Assembly: GCA_035772735.1 (NCBI GenBank)
Contig: JASDFA010000016.1
Coordinates: 148,378,501 to 148,442,500, forward strand
DNA: 64,000 nucleotides
Source: Datura wrightii
Taxonomy: Eukaryota > Streptophyta > Magnoliopsida > Solanales > Solanaceae
Direction: 5' to 3'
Every line of letters begins with the position of its first letter. The stretch's first letter is position 1. The position numbers and the translations under genes were made by a program. Shown here in pieces: positions 10,841-24,554 of the stretch. The notes beneath the pieces were generated by a model. It searched no databases and was not told the origin of the DNA. It saw nothing but the letters and a program-made list of their open reading frames with translations.

Positions 10841-11301
10841 TTATTTCTTGTTAGTTTGATAATGCTGATGAAATATGACCATGCCTAGTGAGCGTGTTGA
10901 GTTTTTGAAAATGAAATGATGAATATTGGTGGAAATGGTGACTTGGCGTGTTCCGATGATAGATAGGGTAACGTCCTTCGTAAGGGAAGTTGTTGAGTAG
11001 TAGTCATGGTAAAATTGGTGTTAAAATAGTTAGTATATCTTTTGGGGGTGTCTGAGTACCTGGTAGATTTTAAAATTATTTGAACTTGCTTGAAAATTGA
11101 GCTGAAACCTTTGAATTAACCGTACATGGCACTGTGAGCATATGCGTACAACAGATCTTGCTCTGCGAAATGTAGGTTCAATGTAGGTAGGGCTAATGAG
11201 CTATAGCCTCACTACCTCACACCTGGGTTTCACCAATGTGCTATATATCTTCATCTGCAAAATGCAGATAAAACGCAGATGGCCCATCTGTGGTAAGTGA
11301 T

Positions 11302-13882
11302 TGTCAAGATCCAAGATAGGACCCCAGATCAAGACACGACACCTAAAACCACGAATGGCTTCAAGTTAAACCATGGCACATACATAGCATGACTTAAGAG
11401 CATAAACAAGCGGAAATTAAATTATAAGTATGGATAAGCAGAAGTCTATATAACATAAGGTGTAAGGAAAATTACAATATCACAACATTGAGTCGCAAAG
11501 CTAAATATTCTAACTCTATGTCTGAAAGCCTCTACTAACTGATGAGCTGCTGGGATATGCCCCCAACTCACTCCAAGTTTGAAACTAAAACAAGGCATAA
11601 AAAAATAAACTAATAAAGGTCCTCAAATAATGAGGACTCACCAAAACTGGGGAAATCTGGCTGGTCTGAGCAGGAGTGAGCTAATGAAGAGACTGGGATG
11701 GATCACCCGAACCTATATCATGAGACGATATAGTATAAAGTATGCGGTCAATACTTTGAATGTATTGAGTATGTAGAGAAAGTAAAACATGCTAGTAAAA
11801 TGTTAGTCTAAAATCATGAGTATAAATCACGAAATATCATTAGAGTAAGGACAACATGACAAAAGCCATATATCTGAAATATACATATTCACAAGCTACT
11901 CATTATAATCTGAACATAATGACCCAAGGTTTAGAAATAGAAATCATACAACTTGTCATTCTTGAAATCATAAGTGAAAGCTCATAAACTGGTCAATGGG
12001 TCAAATATGCTATAAAACAAAATATCATAAGTCATGAACATGAGTAACTGAAAACATGAGGAACAACAGGAGATTCTTATAAACGACATACCCCATATGA
12101 GCATACATGGAGCTCGACCTGAAAATCCCTAGTCGGGAGGGTGTTCATATCATGCCAAGGGTAGAACCATGAAAAAGGCATGATATCACTCATGCCTGGA
12201 CCATATGAGCACGGGAGACACTCTTATGGAGGACCCCATCATGTCTACATTTGCACGTAGTTCTGAGACTTAGGTATGCAGGGACCTCGGTCTTCTTGGT
12301 GTTAAATACTACTCCCAAAAAATATGTAGTGCTCATATCGTGATCATGAAACTTGGATAGCATGGATAGTTTAAATCATGAAATTCGTAACATGTTAACA
12401 TACGTGAGCTAGCCATAATAATAGTGTCGAAGTTTGCCATGATATATATACACACACACTTGGATTTTATGAAAATTATGCATACTTGAGTAAAACTTCA
12501 TAACTCGATATCATAGATCATAAGCTTAAGATTTATAAACATTCATGCATACTATGATAATTTTTCATAACTTGAACTCATAGGATCATAAACTTGGAAA
12601 TCATGAGATCATGCATAATTGGATAAAATCATCATAAACGTGAAATCATGCAATCATAGAAAATTTGAGGGTCAAATTTGCCATAATAACCATAATTCAT
12701 CAATTGAAACATGAGGGAAATGGGCGCATAGAAAGATCATAGAAGATTTCATTGAATTTGGTCTAACCCTAGAATTTTCATAAACCTTGATTGGTGGCTT
12801 GAATTCATGAGTTAGAGAAGAAATTGGACATGAGGGTGGAAGAAATCCCCCATTCATGACCCTACATACCTGGGTAAAAGATTCACTAACTTGTCCTGAA
12901 GATCCAAGAGGAATTGTGAAGTTGTAGGTGATGAACCCTAGCTTCTTCTTGGGAGAAAATCAAATCTGTGGATGGTTGAAGAGAGTGAGGATTTAGGCTA
13001 GGTTAAACCCTTTAATCTGACCTTTAGGAAGCACAAAACAACATCATTTAAGAGTTAAAAGCATATGAGTTTACCAAAATACCCCAAATTGTTGGAAAAA
13101 TACCTAAAACTGGCATAAACAATGATCAAAGGGACGGGTCGTTGTTTGGTAGGACGACCCGTACTGAGGTTCATTCAATGCCTGGTGTTGTTTTACTAAA
13201 CTGCTCATAACTTTTTACTTTGAACTCCGATTGATGCAAGGTCAGATGTGTTGGAAACAAAACTCAAAGGGCTTCAATTAGATGTGTTTAACTACCTAAA
13301 AATAGTTTGTGAAAAAGTGAGCTATGGTCATTTGAAGTTGACCCTTGTAAGAACTTATACGAAAGCTCAATCGGTAAGAAGGTTCTCAACTCACCTTTAT
13401 GCTAGAGGTTCCTTATGACCTTAATTTTCATCCAATGCACTTCTTACACTTAAGAATTGATATTAACACATGTTTCTATAAATTCATTGGGTTTGGATCT
13501 ATCCACATATCTAGAACAGTTCCAAACTCCCAAAATTTTAAACCAACTGGCAGAACCAATGACCCATACAATGGGTCATGGTCCTAAACAATGGCCAATT
13601 GGTCCATCCATTGGTTTCCCCATTCTTCCTCCAAAATTCTCTGAATCTACTTCAACGATCCCAAACGATGACCCATACACTTAAATAATGGTCTGTATAA
13701 TCCTCTCATGGGTTCTAGGCCAACTTTTGGCAGCTCACTAGAACTTATCCAATGGCCACATACAACGACCCGTAGATGGAAGGATGAGTCGTCCTTTGAC
13801 TTGTTGAATGCCCTGGTGCCATTTTCTATTGTATTTTTCTCTAAGTCTCGGGTCTGATCTAAAGGACTTTTGGGGTGTTACA
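11302..13882 (-). repeat. S1: solo chromovirus LTR
   Basis: A 2.58-kb LTR, beginning TGTAACACCCCAAAAG on minus and ending ATCTTGACA. It is flanked on both sides by a perfect 5-bp target duplication, GTGAT (11297-11301 and 13883-13887), with no internal region, so it is a solo LTR left by recombination. Word block: ACGGGTCGT (13134-13142) and its exact inverse ACGACCCGT (13154-13162), with further copies near 13760-13800. It relates to the LTRs of F and E. No gene is inside. Confidence 0.85.
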
Positions 13883-14000
13883 GTGATTCTGCGTCGCACT
13901 TGTGGTTCATTTGCATGCTGTGGATCCTCACCTATGAAACATAGATGACTCACAGACATAGGCAGTCTACCCATTGTAACTTCTTCCTTTTTGTAATCTA

Positions 14001-14019
14001 ATTCTTTTTCTTTTCTTAG
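14001..14019 (+). other. Predicted 3' splice site before D TP32
   Basis: CTAATTCTTTTTCTTTTCTTAG has a branch-point-like CTAAT, a long pyrimidine run and ends in AG at 14018-14019. The TP32 coding frame becomes recognisable about 100 bases later. It matches the acceptors in A, B and C. Confidence 0.5.
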
Positions 14020-14116
14020 ACTAGTGTAGATGCTTTCTTTGATTTGTATTAGAAAAAATACAAAAATAGTAATCTGTATTTTGTGGCACTTACATAATTT
14101 TGCAAGAACATGTTTC

Positions 14117-15700
14117 ACTAGACATCGAGACTATCGGGGTGGACACACCCCAAGAAGATGATAGAGATGAGGATATGCAGATCACAGAACTCTGATTTAG
14201 AGTTGAAGGGATGGAGGCTTACTATCTCGCATTCATAGATAAGTGGGCAAGTACAGAAGAGACCTGATTTGCTGTCGACTCTTTAAAAGACGACTTCCCT
14301 AATATTGAAAAATAGTTCCAAATTCAGGATTGGGAGTCTTTCACTAAAACCCTAGACTCCTACCTTTCAGAGTTGGTGCGAGAATTCTATGCCTCTTATA
14401 GAGCTCAGTAGGACCTTATGAAGCACAAGAGTTGAGTGGACAAGATGTCTTGTTTATCATATGTACTAGTACGAGGCAAAAAAGTAGACATCACCCCTAA
14501 AGTAATCAACTCCATTTATTGGGTGGATCAAATACATCATGGCATAGGGTTTATAAGGAGGATGGCAGTGAAAGATGACCAATATATGCGGGTAGTAGGT
14601 ATTATTGCTGAGGGTCAGCCTCTTTGGGTGGTTATGAATGGAGATATTCATCACCAAGATCTTAAATTTGAAGCTAGGATGTGGTTTAACCTGGGTGTGT
14701 ACCTGTCTTATACACACTAAAAACACCACACATGTTTCCATCAAAACGGCCATTCTCATAGCATGCATCATTACTGGCATCCATATTAATATGGGGAAAA
14801 TCATAGCTGAATAGTTCAAGAGAAAGGCTGAACAGTAGGTCACTTCTATTGCATTCCCAATCCTTATTAGCTTGTTGTGTCCCAGGGCCGGTTGCCCTTT
14901 GTTACGGCCCCTGGACAAAACGTGACGAGTAGAGGGAATCTTTGATTTGGACACAAAGAGGTACAAGGACGCTCTAGCTTTCAAAAAGCATAAGTTGACT
15001 ACGAAACTGAGTGCCTCTCCACTTCCCAAAGTGGGAGGAGACACATCTATTTCACCTTTGGGCAATAGACCTATTTCTTCACCAGCAAGTGGCCTTCTCA
15101 ACTTGGCACGCATAGCCCGTGATCATAATGCTCAATTAGTCAAGATAGCCAAGGCTATTCCTCCCATTATTACAATGTGTCATCAATACATCTACGAAGC
15201 CCGTGGTTGAAAGTTGAGTAATCTTTGTGGCTAGGTGGATATTCTTGAAAAGGAAGTGGATGCTTTGAGGATGGAACTAGAAAGGAGAAAGAAAATGATT
15301 TGTCCACAGAGATAGACTTAAACATCCCAACAGTGGTTCCAACCTCACCGATTGTAGAAAGAAGGCCCTCAGATGATTGGTGGGTAGAGGAAAATCTGTC
15401 AGGCAGTGCTGCAGCTGAAGAAATTCATTATTCGAGCAACATTTCAATGGGTTAATTCAGAACTTGGATGATGCTCACCATGGTGACCCATATTGGATAT
15501 CTCCAATATACATTTATCACCAAACTAGGACCCTTATAGATAGATGGGTGGTTTCTTCACCACACCTCCCTCTTGCACTCCCACCAAACCCCTTGATGCC
15601 TTCCATTGCTGACATTTCTTCGCGGCATTTCTCATGAGGAGATCATTATAAACCTTCATTAGTACAGGGAGTTCTCCTACTCTCTCGCTCTTACTATTGG
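14117..15700 (+). pseudogene. D TP32 ORF, degenerate
   Basis: From about 14117 one frame reads DIETIGVDTPQEDDRDED, then EAYYLAFIDKWAS, LVREFYASYRAQ and the open run from 14436 (VRGKKVDITPKVINSIYW, then LKFEARMWFNL). A shift near 14690 moves to another frame, where AAILIACII-like text continues (THVSIKTAILIACIITG, then INMGKIIAE). The frame shifts again near 14900-14950 to KRYKDALAFKKHKL. The last part, to about 15700, is weak. These are the same conserved pieces as in B and C. Function unknown; the copy is dead. Confidence 0.65.
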
Positions 15701-15723
15701 TCTGCCTTGAGGACAATGCATTA

Positions 15724-15742
15724 TTTTTGTTGGGGGGTGGGG
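15724..15742 (+). other. D internal polypurine-like tract
   Basis: TTTTTGTTGGGGGGTGGGG follows GAGGACAATGCA at the end of the ORF region. Matching tracts occur after the ORF in C (31563) and B (51176-51197, minus), each about 1.9 kb before the true polypurine tract. Confidence 0.55.
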
Positions 15743-17618
15743 CATGTGATGTAAATGGTTTGATTTGAATGAAGGATTTCCCTTGTCAAGAATGTTTTGA
15801 AATTAATTTAAATTTGGACTCTTGCCGAGCTTAAATTGTTCTTATAATAATGATGTGAGTTGCCATTGCTGGGTTAGTTTTACATGCCAATTATTCTATG
15901 ACCCGTGCTCAACAATTTCCTTTGTAGATAAAAGTTAGTAAATAAACTTCGAGGGTTTTCTTCATACCACGATTCTTTCCCAAGGAGTGAAAATTTTCTT
16001 TTATTTATTTTTGTGTCGAACCAGGTGACATTTCCCTATGATGGATTGAGAGGCAACTTTCTTTAGGGAAAATGCCAAGTCTTAGTGTCAATTGAGTCCT
16101 TGTTGCACTTATTTGTGCAGTACCATAAAAAAAATTTACTTAGCCAAATGTGTGATTTTTGAGTTAAAAAGGGACAAATAAATTTGGAAAGAGCATTCCC
16201 TTGTTATGATGTCCACATCCTTTGTTTGACTTCTTGATTCATAAGACGAGTGTGCAAAAGTAAGAATAGCTTGTCAAAAGTCATATCTTTTTAATTGATC
16301 TTATGAATAGCTGAAACTCCTTGGAGTATGATGCCTTGTGTGGTAAGGTTTTTGCTTGATTCTTGTGTATGCATATTCATCTAGAACTTGCTCCGAATGT
16401 GATTCAAGGAGAAATCCTAGAGGTAGTTGAGCTTGGAAGATGACGTTAGGCCCCTTTTTGAATAGTTACTTCTTAGAAAATAAGGCCTTTCTTTAACATC
16501 GATCCTAGCTAACCATTTTTTTAGCCTTAAGATATTTTCTTGGAAACTACATTACAAGCCTTAAGCCTTTTGAGTCCTCTACTTTGGCACACATTCCTCC
16601 CTAATTTCTAGTGATAAAAGAAAAGTGGGGGCTTGAACCCCAAGATTTAGGGAAGAATGAGAAAATAAAATGTGATGTAGGCAAACGCCTATGTTTGGAG
16701 GCATACCCAAAAGGGAAAAAGAGGAATGACCTTCAATGGGAGGTAGTACCAATTACTTAGCATAAAAAGAATTAAAATAAATGGTTGAAAAACCTTTTGA
16801 TCAAAATAAAGAAGAAATTAATTGGGTGGTGCTATCTCTTGTATAGTGAAGGCTTGATATAGAAATCGAAGGTAATACCAGGGTGGCTCTTTGGAAAGAT
16901 TTGGATGGTAAAAAAAGAAGAGATAAGGTAGAGTTAACTCTCTATGTGTGAGCCGGATGTTTGAATGGTATCAAAAAGGAATTACGGAGTTTCTATCAAA
17001 TGAACTAAAAGTTATCTTACCCTTACCTTATCTTACCCTTACCCCTATCCTTCATTATGACCCACAAGTCCTTAAGGATTCCAATTGGGCACACTATATT
17101 AGTAGCGAGTTACATGAAGGGCAAGCCTATGGTTTGATATGTGTATACTTGAATGTCTTTGATAGAGTGATCATTTTTTCACCATCTTATGATCCCTATT
17201 ATTGTGAATTTCATGATAGTGAGTGGGATTCTCTCTTTTGGTAGTGGCATTACATTCTTGGAGTAAATGTTAAAATTGTGATTTCAATTGAGAGGCGTGA
17301 ATGCGACAAGTTGTGCAATGAACTTTTAGGCAAAACTTGGATGTTGATTGTGAATAAATTGCGATGCTTAAGGATCTTGATCTGAATGAAAATTTCCCCT
17401 TTTATGTATTGAAAGAATGATGGTGATAGAGCTATGTGCTTATGGTGGTGCCAATTGAAGTTTGTGCATTTGTTTGAGTCTTTTTAACTTTTTTTAGTAT
17501 GTTTGTGATTCTTGGGGTTGTCTTTAGTCTTAATGGTTCTGTGTGCAGCTCTCATGATGTGATATACTTAAGTCGATTCTATTTTTAAGTGAATGCTTTG
17601 CTTGAAGACAAGCAATAG
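15743..17618 (+). other. D conserved 3' noncoding segment
   Basis: About 1.9 kb without a convincing gene; the longest open frame (16948-17244) looks accidental. It shares ordered blocks with B and C. These are the stem-loop at 16031-16071, CTAGAACTTGC with GTGATTCAAGG near 16381, AGCCTTAA with ACTACATTACAAGCC near 16524-16560, and CAAGTCCTTAAGGATT with GGGCAAGCCTATGG near 17066-17132. Conservation between otherwise diverged elements suggests a role in the RNA or DNA itself. Confidence 0.6.
16031..16071 (+). other. Conserved stem-loop in D 3' segment
   Basis: TTTCCCTA (16031-16038) and TAGGGAAA (16064-16071) form a perfect 8-bp inverted repeat around ATGATGGATTGAG. Counterparts with the same loop text and paired arms are at 31900-31936 (C) and 50754-50800 (B, minus). 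Confidence 0.6.
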
Positions 17619-17633
17619 TTCAAGTTGGGGGTT
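17619..17633 (+). other. D polypurine tract
   Basis: TTCAAGTTGGGGGTT lies immediately before the 3' LTR start TGATGAGTTGG. It is the standard priming site for plus-strand DNA. Confidence 0.7.
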
Positions 17634-19067
17634 TGATGAGTTGGTAATTTATCAACTCATTTGACTTTAAAGCATGAGCTATTTGCCTTGTTGTCACTTA
17701 ATTTAGGAAGGTTTTATGTTTTTTCTCTTCTTTTGTGCAGGCATTTAACTTATACAAAGAAAATGAAAGAATTAAATTGGAAGTAATTAGCTGGAAGAAA
17801 AAGGGACATGCGTGCCGCAGATGGGCACCTGCAAAATGCAAGTGCCAAGAAGATGACACTGGAAGATTTGGTGAATAGGACCTCCAAGACATAGATTTGT
17901 ATCTGCAGACCGCAGATGCTAACTCAGACAATATAAAAGAGTCACTAGTTAAGTCTACGAGGAGACCTATAAGCCGCAGAAGGGCACCTATGAAACGCAG
18001 GAACCACGCAAGTGACCTGCATCACCGCTGAAGGGCAATCTTATCCAGAAATGCACAAGTGTACCTTACAAGCTTTCAAGGGAAATTTTGAGAGTTGTAC
18101 AAAAATAATATCAAAGATATTTACCCTAAATTTCATATACACATGTGAATAGGGAGAATAGAGAGTACATCATAGAGATAACTAGAGTACATTTTTTCTT
18201 TCTTCCTCATTAGGAAACCACCATTTTTGCAAACCTTGAGCTTGAATTGAGATTTAATTACTTAATATGATGAGCTTAGAGAAATTCTTTATGTGTGTAA
18301 TTTCTCTCTCTTTGACTATGAGTAGCTACATTTCTTGCTAGGGGTGTGTGTACATGATGGGTGTCTAGACTTGATTGGGCGTTGATTATTTGTTCTTAAA
18401 ATTGATTAGCAAGCATGGATACATTATTTTCTTCAAGTTTTAAATAAATAATTGATGGTTGCAAACATTGAGTTAGCTTTCTAATCGTGCTTTTGCTTGA
18501 AAGAGGGAAGTAAGGTTGGGTATGGATTCAATAATGAGGAATTGGAGTGTTGAATAGATGGGTTGGAGCTAGAAATACTCAAAACCCAAATTCATACTCC
18601 ATTAATGGATTAGAGCAAGAAATACTCTAACCCTTCCTCAAGCTTATTATTTTGTGATTATGGCTTGTTTGAGAAAACCCAAGTTATACACATCTTTTTG
18701 GTTGATAAACATAGGGTGTAGCCATAACCATGTCTATCTATGCCCTAATCAAGTCTAAGGCTCTTAATCAATCCCTCTCTAGTCAACGCCTTATCGAATA
18801 CACACCCCTAGTCTCTCCCATTGATTGCAACAAGTCACTTTTTCCTTGTCTTGTTCTAAATATGAAATCCAATACTTGATTACTCTTTTCCCCTAATTTT
18901 TACTTTACATTATTGAGGCATGTCATTTACTTATGTGATTTGATTTATGACATTTGTCTAATCCAACTCCAATCCTCATGGGATTCGACCTTTACACTCG
19001 TTGAAAATTTTGTTTTTGTCAACGACCACCCACCTCCTTTATTAGAGAAGGTTATTGGATGTTATCA
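17634..19067 (+). repeat. D 3' LTR
   Basis: 1.43 kb, TGATGAGTTGG to GATGTTATCA. It opens with a palindrome, ATGAGTTG..CAACTCAT. A word block at 17814-18040 carries GCAGATGGGCACCTGC and related forms, and a TATA-like ATATAAAAG is at 17931. The bases after the end, GTTCC, would be the target duplication, but the 5' end of D is lost. The short open frame at 18913-19143 is chance. Confidence 0.75.
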
Positions 19068-19215
19068 GTTCCAACCACCCGCGTGTGGTTTCTGGATCAC
19101 AAAGATGCCCTCAGGATTGCTGAATGTGCAGACCATCTATTGAAGGGATGATATATCTTTGCTCTATTTATGGCAGACTTCAGTTACTTTAATGCCTCCT
19201 TTATTACTCATCTGG
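19068..19215. other. Short flank between D and S2
   Basis: 148 bases with no clear homology. It may be the other part of the LTR of relic H, whose start lies at 24555-24669 on the far side of S2; this is inference from the nesting only. Confidence 0.3.
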
Positions 19216-22200
19216 TGTCACACCCCAAAACTGGGGTAGGACGTGACTGGCTCTCGACTCCAAAGTGATCGATAAATTGACTATATAGCGTCTGAATTAC
19301 AGCCCTTGGGCCAATAGGGCCACCTGCCACAGTCAGTCATAACATATAAATGGACCGACCAGGTATCAAAAAATATAACTAAGATAGTGAACTGATAAGG
19401 CCACGATAGAAACTGAAATAAACTGTGGAAGGCCAGCTAGGCCAAAAACTAAGCTAAAACTAAATCACTGTACAACTAGTCTACAAAAGCCTCTAAAAGA
19501 GTAAACAATATTGAATGCATGGGACAAGGCCCTAGCCTACCAATATGTACATCAAAAACTCAAAATGACCAAACCAAGCATAGGGATCCTAAAATAAAGG
19601 AGCATACCAAACTATTCGCAAGATTTGAGCTCCTAGTGTATTGGTCTATATGAGTTGTCTACATCTTCAACATGATTATAGGGGCCCCAGGCGAAGGGAC
19701 ATCATTACAAAGAAATGCACTGGTATGTAAGACTAAAAGTTGTAAATAAAGAAAAGTCAAAGATAATTGAACCAGAGAAGGGAATAGCAACAACCTGACA
19801 CTTTGAAACATGTGAACATTAATAATGGAAAATAATAGTTGAACATAACTCAAAAAATAGGGTAGAGAGATAGTCTATAACTCTGTAATGGACTACCCTA
19901 TATGCGGACTTTGTGCATGAGTATAACATGAATGACTCATATACCAATATTTTTATATTTGGACCGGAGTTTATGAGTATTGACTTAGTGGCTACCTGAT
20001 ACTTCGACTAGGATTTAAGTATGGCTACCCGATACTCGGACCAGGACTTTAAGAGTTTCTCAATACTTTGACCAGGACTTTATATGGCCAACCTGATACT
20101 TAGACAAGGATTTTGATATATCATCCTTCACACAATCAGCTATCTGATACTCGAACTAGAGGGGACATACGACATCACTCAATCAACCATCTAATACTCA
20201 GACCAGAGAGGGCCTGCAGTAAACAAAATACAAATCATACAAGTGAGAAACTGAACAATGCAATATATATCTAACTCAAATATTGGGTCTAACTCGGAGG
20301 ACCAACTAAACAATGCAAAGTAACTGACTCAGATAATGGGTCCAACTCGGAGGACCAACTGAACATAATACCCCTAGAAAGCGACAAAAAAGGGACATAA
20401 AACATAACTTGACTTGAAAGCTTAACATGAACATGAGACTCAAGGAACATAACACTAGACCTCACTTACGGATTCTTAGAACTAACACTGGATACTTAGA
20501 CCCAACTTCGGAATACTTGGACTCCATATGAATACTAGGGTTCAACTTAGAAATCTTAGACTCAACTTGAACTCAATTGGGAATACTCAGTCTCAATTAT
20601 GGATACTTAGCGCCAATGTTTGCTACTTTAGCACTTGGTAGCTCGATAACTTTCCAATAGCTTAAGGAATAGGAGTTATGGAATTTCTTTAAGCCTTAAG
20701 AACTTTAAAACATATATACATTAATTTAGGTGGCCATATGAAGGAATCTCTATGTTGGTACCCTCTTTTATGCTTACTAGCTTGACATTCGTTCTTAGCA
20801 TATGTGATTCTTACGTCACCGTATTAGCATTTCATAAGGTTTCTAGAACCTCATACATGTTCAACATAATATATATAACATAATGTAAGGTACCAGCTAA
20901 CATTTCCCACGTTGAGGAGTCTCCAACTCGATGTACAACTACGATAACAATCGACACGATATCATATTTTAAAAACCTCATTTGAACTAGAAATAATCTC
21001 AACATTTAATTTAGTCAAACATGAAACTTTAAAGCTTAAATGGAGCTTAACATACTGCCTCAAGACATGTAAAAGGTTTGCTGGCTCATTCAACTCACAA
21101 CAAATGACTCATGCTTGAAAGAACGATGGATGTAGTGCCTTACATACCCTTTTTTCCATGAACTTTTTCTACTTAAATGACCAGTCCTTAAACTTCTCAA
21201 TCCCTTAAATTTATAGGCAAGTAGCAAGCCTAATAGCACAAAGTGCAGCTCAAAATAACTCACCAAAACAACACCACCACACGACAACATCAATAATATT
21301 TAGCCATTTTATCCACTTGTTTCCTTTAGCTTTTGAGGGGGAAAATAAGACAAAAATCCTTTAATAAAATGAGCAATAACTCAACCCAAAACAGTCCAAT
21401 CGGTAGCTCACTGAGCTGCCAAATTTCAGCCCTTTTTCATGCAATTTGAGGGGTTTAAAGAGGGTGAAATCCTTAGCTTTCCTATTGTATTTAATCCCTA
21501 CTTCAAATTGGACATATAAGCCTTAAAACCAGCTCTTAAAATGCAGGAATTCTCCCAAAATAACTGCCAAAACGAGTTCTAGAAATACACCTAGCACACT
21601 TGGAAACCAACTTTCTTAACTTGTCTTGTATTTGGTTCAGTTGTGCGTGAGGTTTCTCCTTTTTTTCTCTTAGTTGTGGAAATTTGAGAGAATTGTAGAG
21701 AGTAAGAAAGTACCTCAAATATGAAAATTTTGTGAAATAAAAGATAATCTACACATTAGATTTTTATATACTTAGGGCGATAACAAGTTTTTTTGAGCAG
21801 TGGCGACGTCACTGCTTGACAGTGCCACCATAAATACCTATAACTTTTTGCTCCAAACTCCGATTGATGAGCGATTTGATGTTCTAAAACTAGAACCAAG
21901 TACCTTTAGTTCGATAGGTCGTGGGACTTCTAACTGATTATGTATTGGGAGATATGATCATTTAATGTTTATCCTTACTTATAAACATTAAATACTCTTT
22001 GCGTTTTCCTTCGTACATGTTTCGCTTCTCACCTATAATCAATATAAAACATATACTTCCCTAACATAGCATAAAAATTGTCACACCCCACCTTGGGGGG
22101 TATGACGGTCACCTGATGCCTGCTAGACTCTAGCTCTATTTCAAGAAACGAACCAGCTATATAGAGGATGTAAATATAGCCCCTGGCCGCTTAGGCCTAT

Positions 22201-24554
22201 AGCCACCTGCAATACACAATAGCTAACCAGAACAATGACACTATAATATGAAACAACTACTATTCACCTTTGTGACCGACAAGGTCACTAACTATAACCA
22301 GAAGAAGGCCCCACACGGCCAACATCAACAACTAAATACATATATACATGCACAGCCCCAGACGACCGGCTCCACCACCACAGGAAACATCATACTGCAA
22401 GCCTCTAGGAAGTAATAATAGAATGGTCGGGACAGGGCCCCGACCTACCCGTACTATACAACAAAAGAAAATGAAATACACCTCTAAATATCAAGCTCCG
22501 GATGACACAAGTTGATAACTCTGCGCTGGTTAGGATCACGAGGGATCGGCTCCTCGTCTATGAGTACCTGCAGGAAAGCAATGCAGCGCCCCACGGGCGT
22601 CAGTACCACAGGTACCGAGCATGTAAAGCAAACTGAAATACACAACTGAACTGGGTAACAACAATAACATGACATATAAGAAGGAAGTAGCAGAATCTAT
22701 CTGGCTGAGGATAACTGGGGAGAGTTTACATATTCTGTAACTAACTGACGACGTGTCGTCCTACTATTTATCAGTATCTAATAGAACATATAGATATACA
22801 TATAGATACACATAATACCTGACCGACCCCCATAAGCCGGAAGGTGCCAATTAACAGAACAATCTATATACCCCTACCCGGGTCTAAACCAACCAAAAAT
22901 AAGTCACTCCACTCATCCGATAACTATGAGCTCCTCCTACCGGCCCCCTTGGGTACGTAGCTCAGGCCTTGGCCTCTGACAATACACCGTGTTTGAGTCC
23001 GAAGACTCCTGCCTCTGGGCGCAAGTGCACACGGGGTAATCTGCTGCTGTATTTGTAACTGAAACTGCCCCTGGGTACAAGCACGCAATAGGGTAATTTT
23101 ATAAAAATCTGTATCTGAAACTGCCCCCGGCCACAAGCGCACACAGAGTAATCTGCCCCTGTAAACAGGGTAATCTGGCTTTGCACAGAGCAAACTGAAC
23201 TGCCCCTACAAGCAGGGTAATTTGGACCGTATTATCATGGTGGTCAGCCATCATCGTCCTCTAGGTGGACGGCATCGCCCAGCTGGTAGCGGTATCTGAA
23301 TCTGATATCGACACAGCTATAACCCAGGGGCGGTGGGGATGCTAAAGGGTGCCCAGATGCCATAACAAGTATCAACATGCAAACACATACACAACAAGCA
23401 TGCTCAAATGAAAAATACTAATCATATTCTCTTCTTTTATTTCAAGGCCAGTTCGTACTAAACAACTGATGTTATATTCTGTTTTACACTGTTTCTGATT
23501 GTTGGGCTAACTGCTACCTGGCCTTTATCTATTTATCTGATTATTGTTATCCGTGATCTGAAGCTATATCAATTTCTAGAGCCATATCTATTTCTGGAGT
23601 TATATCGGTGTCTGGAGCTATTTCTATATCTGATTACTGATCTAATTATATCTGGATATAACTCAATAACATAGAACATGCCATCTAAAACTGGATATAG
23701 CTCAATAGTATAAAATGTGCCATCTATTACCGGATACAGTCTCAACAAAATGTGATACATACTATCTGAAATCATCTGACTATCCGTTATTCTGATTATC
23801 GCATGATACGTAATGATATACTAGCATGCTTGCTGGAAATTGTACTGAAATCATTCCTGTACGCTGGGTATCTGTTAATAACCTTTATTCTATTTATTTT
23901 CTAGACTGTACTTCCTAGCTTGCCGAAAGAATAACTTTACATACCTGGTTTCTGAGTACCAGACCGACCGATGTGATTTCCGTCAGTACTTCTGTTGTTT
24001 CTCCCAACTACATTCATATACATATCAATTAGAACTAAATACAATAATATCCGGGAGAAATTATCACTTTTGATATATATTTATCCCAAACTTTAACCTT
24101 TCAAAAAACGATCGAAAACTCGTTATTTCCTGATAGTCCAGAAGGGATAAATGCTCACTGCAAGGCTAGGAACACATTGGTACTAATTTAAAGAAATTCT
24201 ATTTACTTTACCTCGGTAGCAAGACGTTTCGCCGGCCAAATTTCACAAAGCCAACTCTGTAGGATTGCTCTCTGCAGCTTTATACCTCTGTACCTAAGCC
24301 GGAACGGAGTTTAGACCGCGTTTCGTAGCGTAATCGGAAGGAAATTGTATATAATTGTCGTGGGTTTGCCTTTCATGGCTATACCCTCTGTTTTTTGGTG
24401 GTTTTATTGATAAAAATGGAGAAAAACCGACTTTGCTAATTTTTTTTTCTAAATCCCTTAACCAACATGCCATTAGACTATTTATTCATTTAAAACTTAC
24501 GGGGTGTAACAAAAATATCAAATAATCACCAAAAATATTCTGAGGGGTGTAATA
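19216..24554 (-). repeat. S2: solo chromovirus-type LTR, interrupted by S3
   Basis: On plus it starts TGTCACACCCCAAAACTGG and ends GAGGGGTGTAATA (mutated from ..ACA). Without S3 it is about 2.9 kb. The flanks TCTGG (19211-19215) and TTTGG (24555-24559) look like a target duplication with one change. It has a minisatellite at 19950-20220 (units with CTACCTGATACT and GGACCAGGACTTT). A palindromic word, GCAGTGGCGACGTCACTGC, is near 21794. No gene is seen; open frames such as 21090-21293 are chance. Confidence 0.7.
22079..24511 (-). repeat. S3: solo LTR related to chromovirus G, inside S2
   Basis: 2.43 kb from TGTCACACCCCACC to GGGGTGTAACA, with a perfect 5-bp target duplication AAAAT at 22074-22078 and 24512-24516. 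It shares text with G's LTRs in the opposite direction, for example the reverse of GGTAGGTCGAGGCC and the CGGCCGTGTGG-type block. It carries repeats at 22940-23215 (units with CTGCCCC and GGGTAATCTG) and at 23570-23760. Confidence 0.85.

Larger units (their letters stand above)
10440..19067 (+). mobile_element. Element D: 5'-truncated TP32 retrotransposon, with solo LTR S1 inside
   Basis: On plus it has an intron-like spacer (10440-11301 and 13888-14017), the TP32 ORF, a 1.9-kb conserved noncoding segment and a 3' LTR. Gag, protease and 5' LTR are missing, cut off at 10439/10440 next to A. The spacer matches B's spacer at GGGTGAAGTCTGAGTAACC (10753-10771) and ATGATAGATTGGGTGAC. It shares the word CTGCAAAATGC with D's own LTR (11255 and 17829), which ties the two ends of D together across S1. 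Confidence 0.7.

Noticed and set aside
16948..17244. 98-codon open frame in the D 3' segment, with some similarity to a minus-strand frame at 49724-49915
   Set aside because: The similarity is at DNA level over a shared noncoding block; C has no matching frame.
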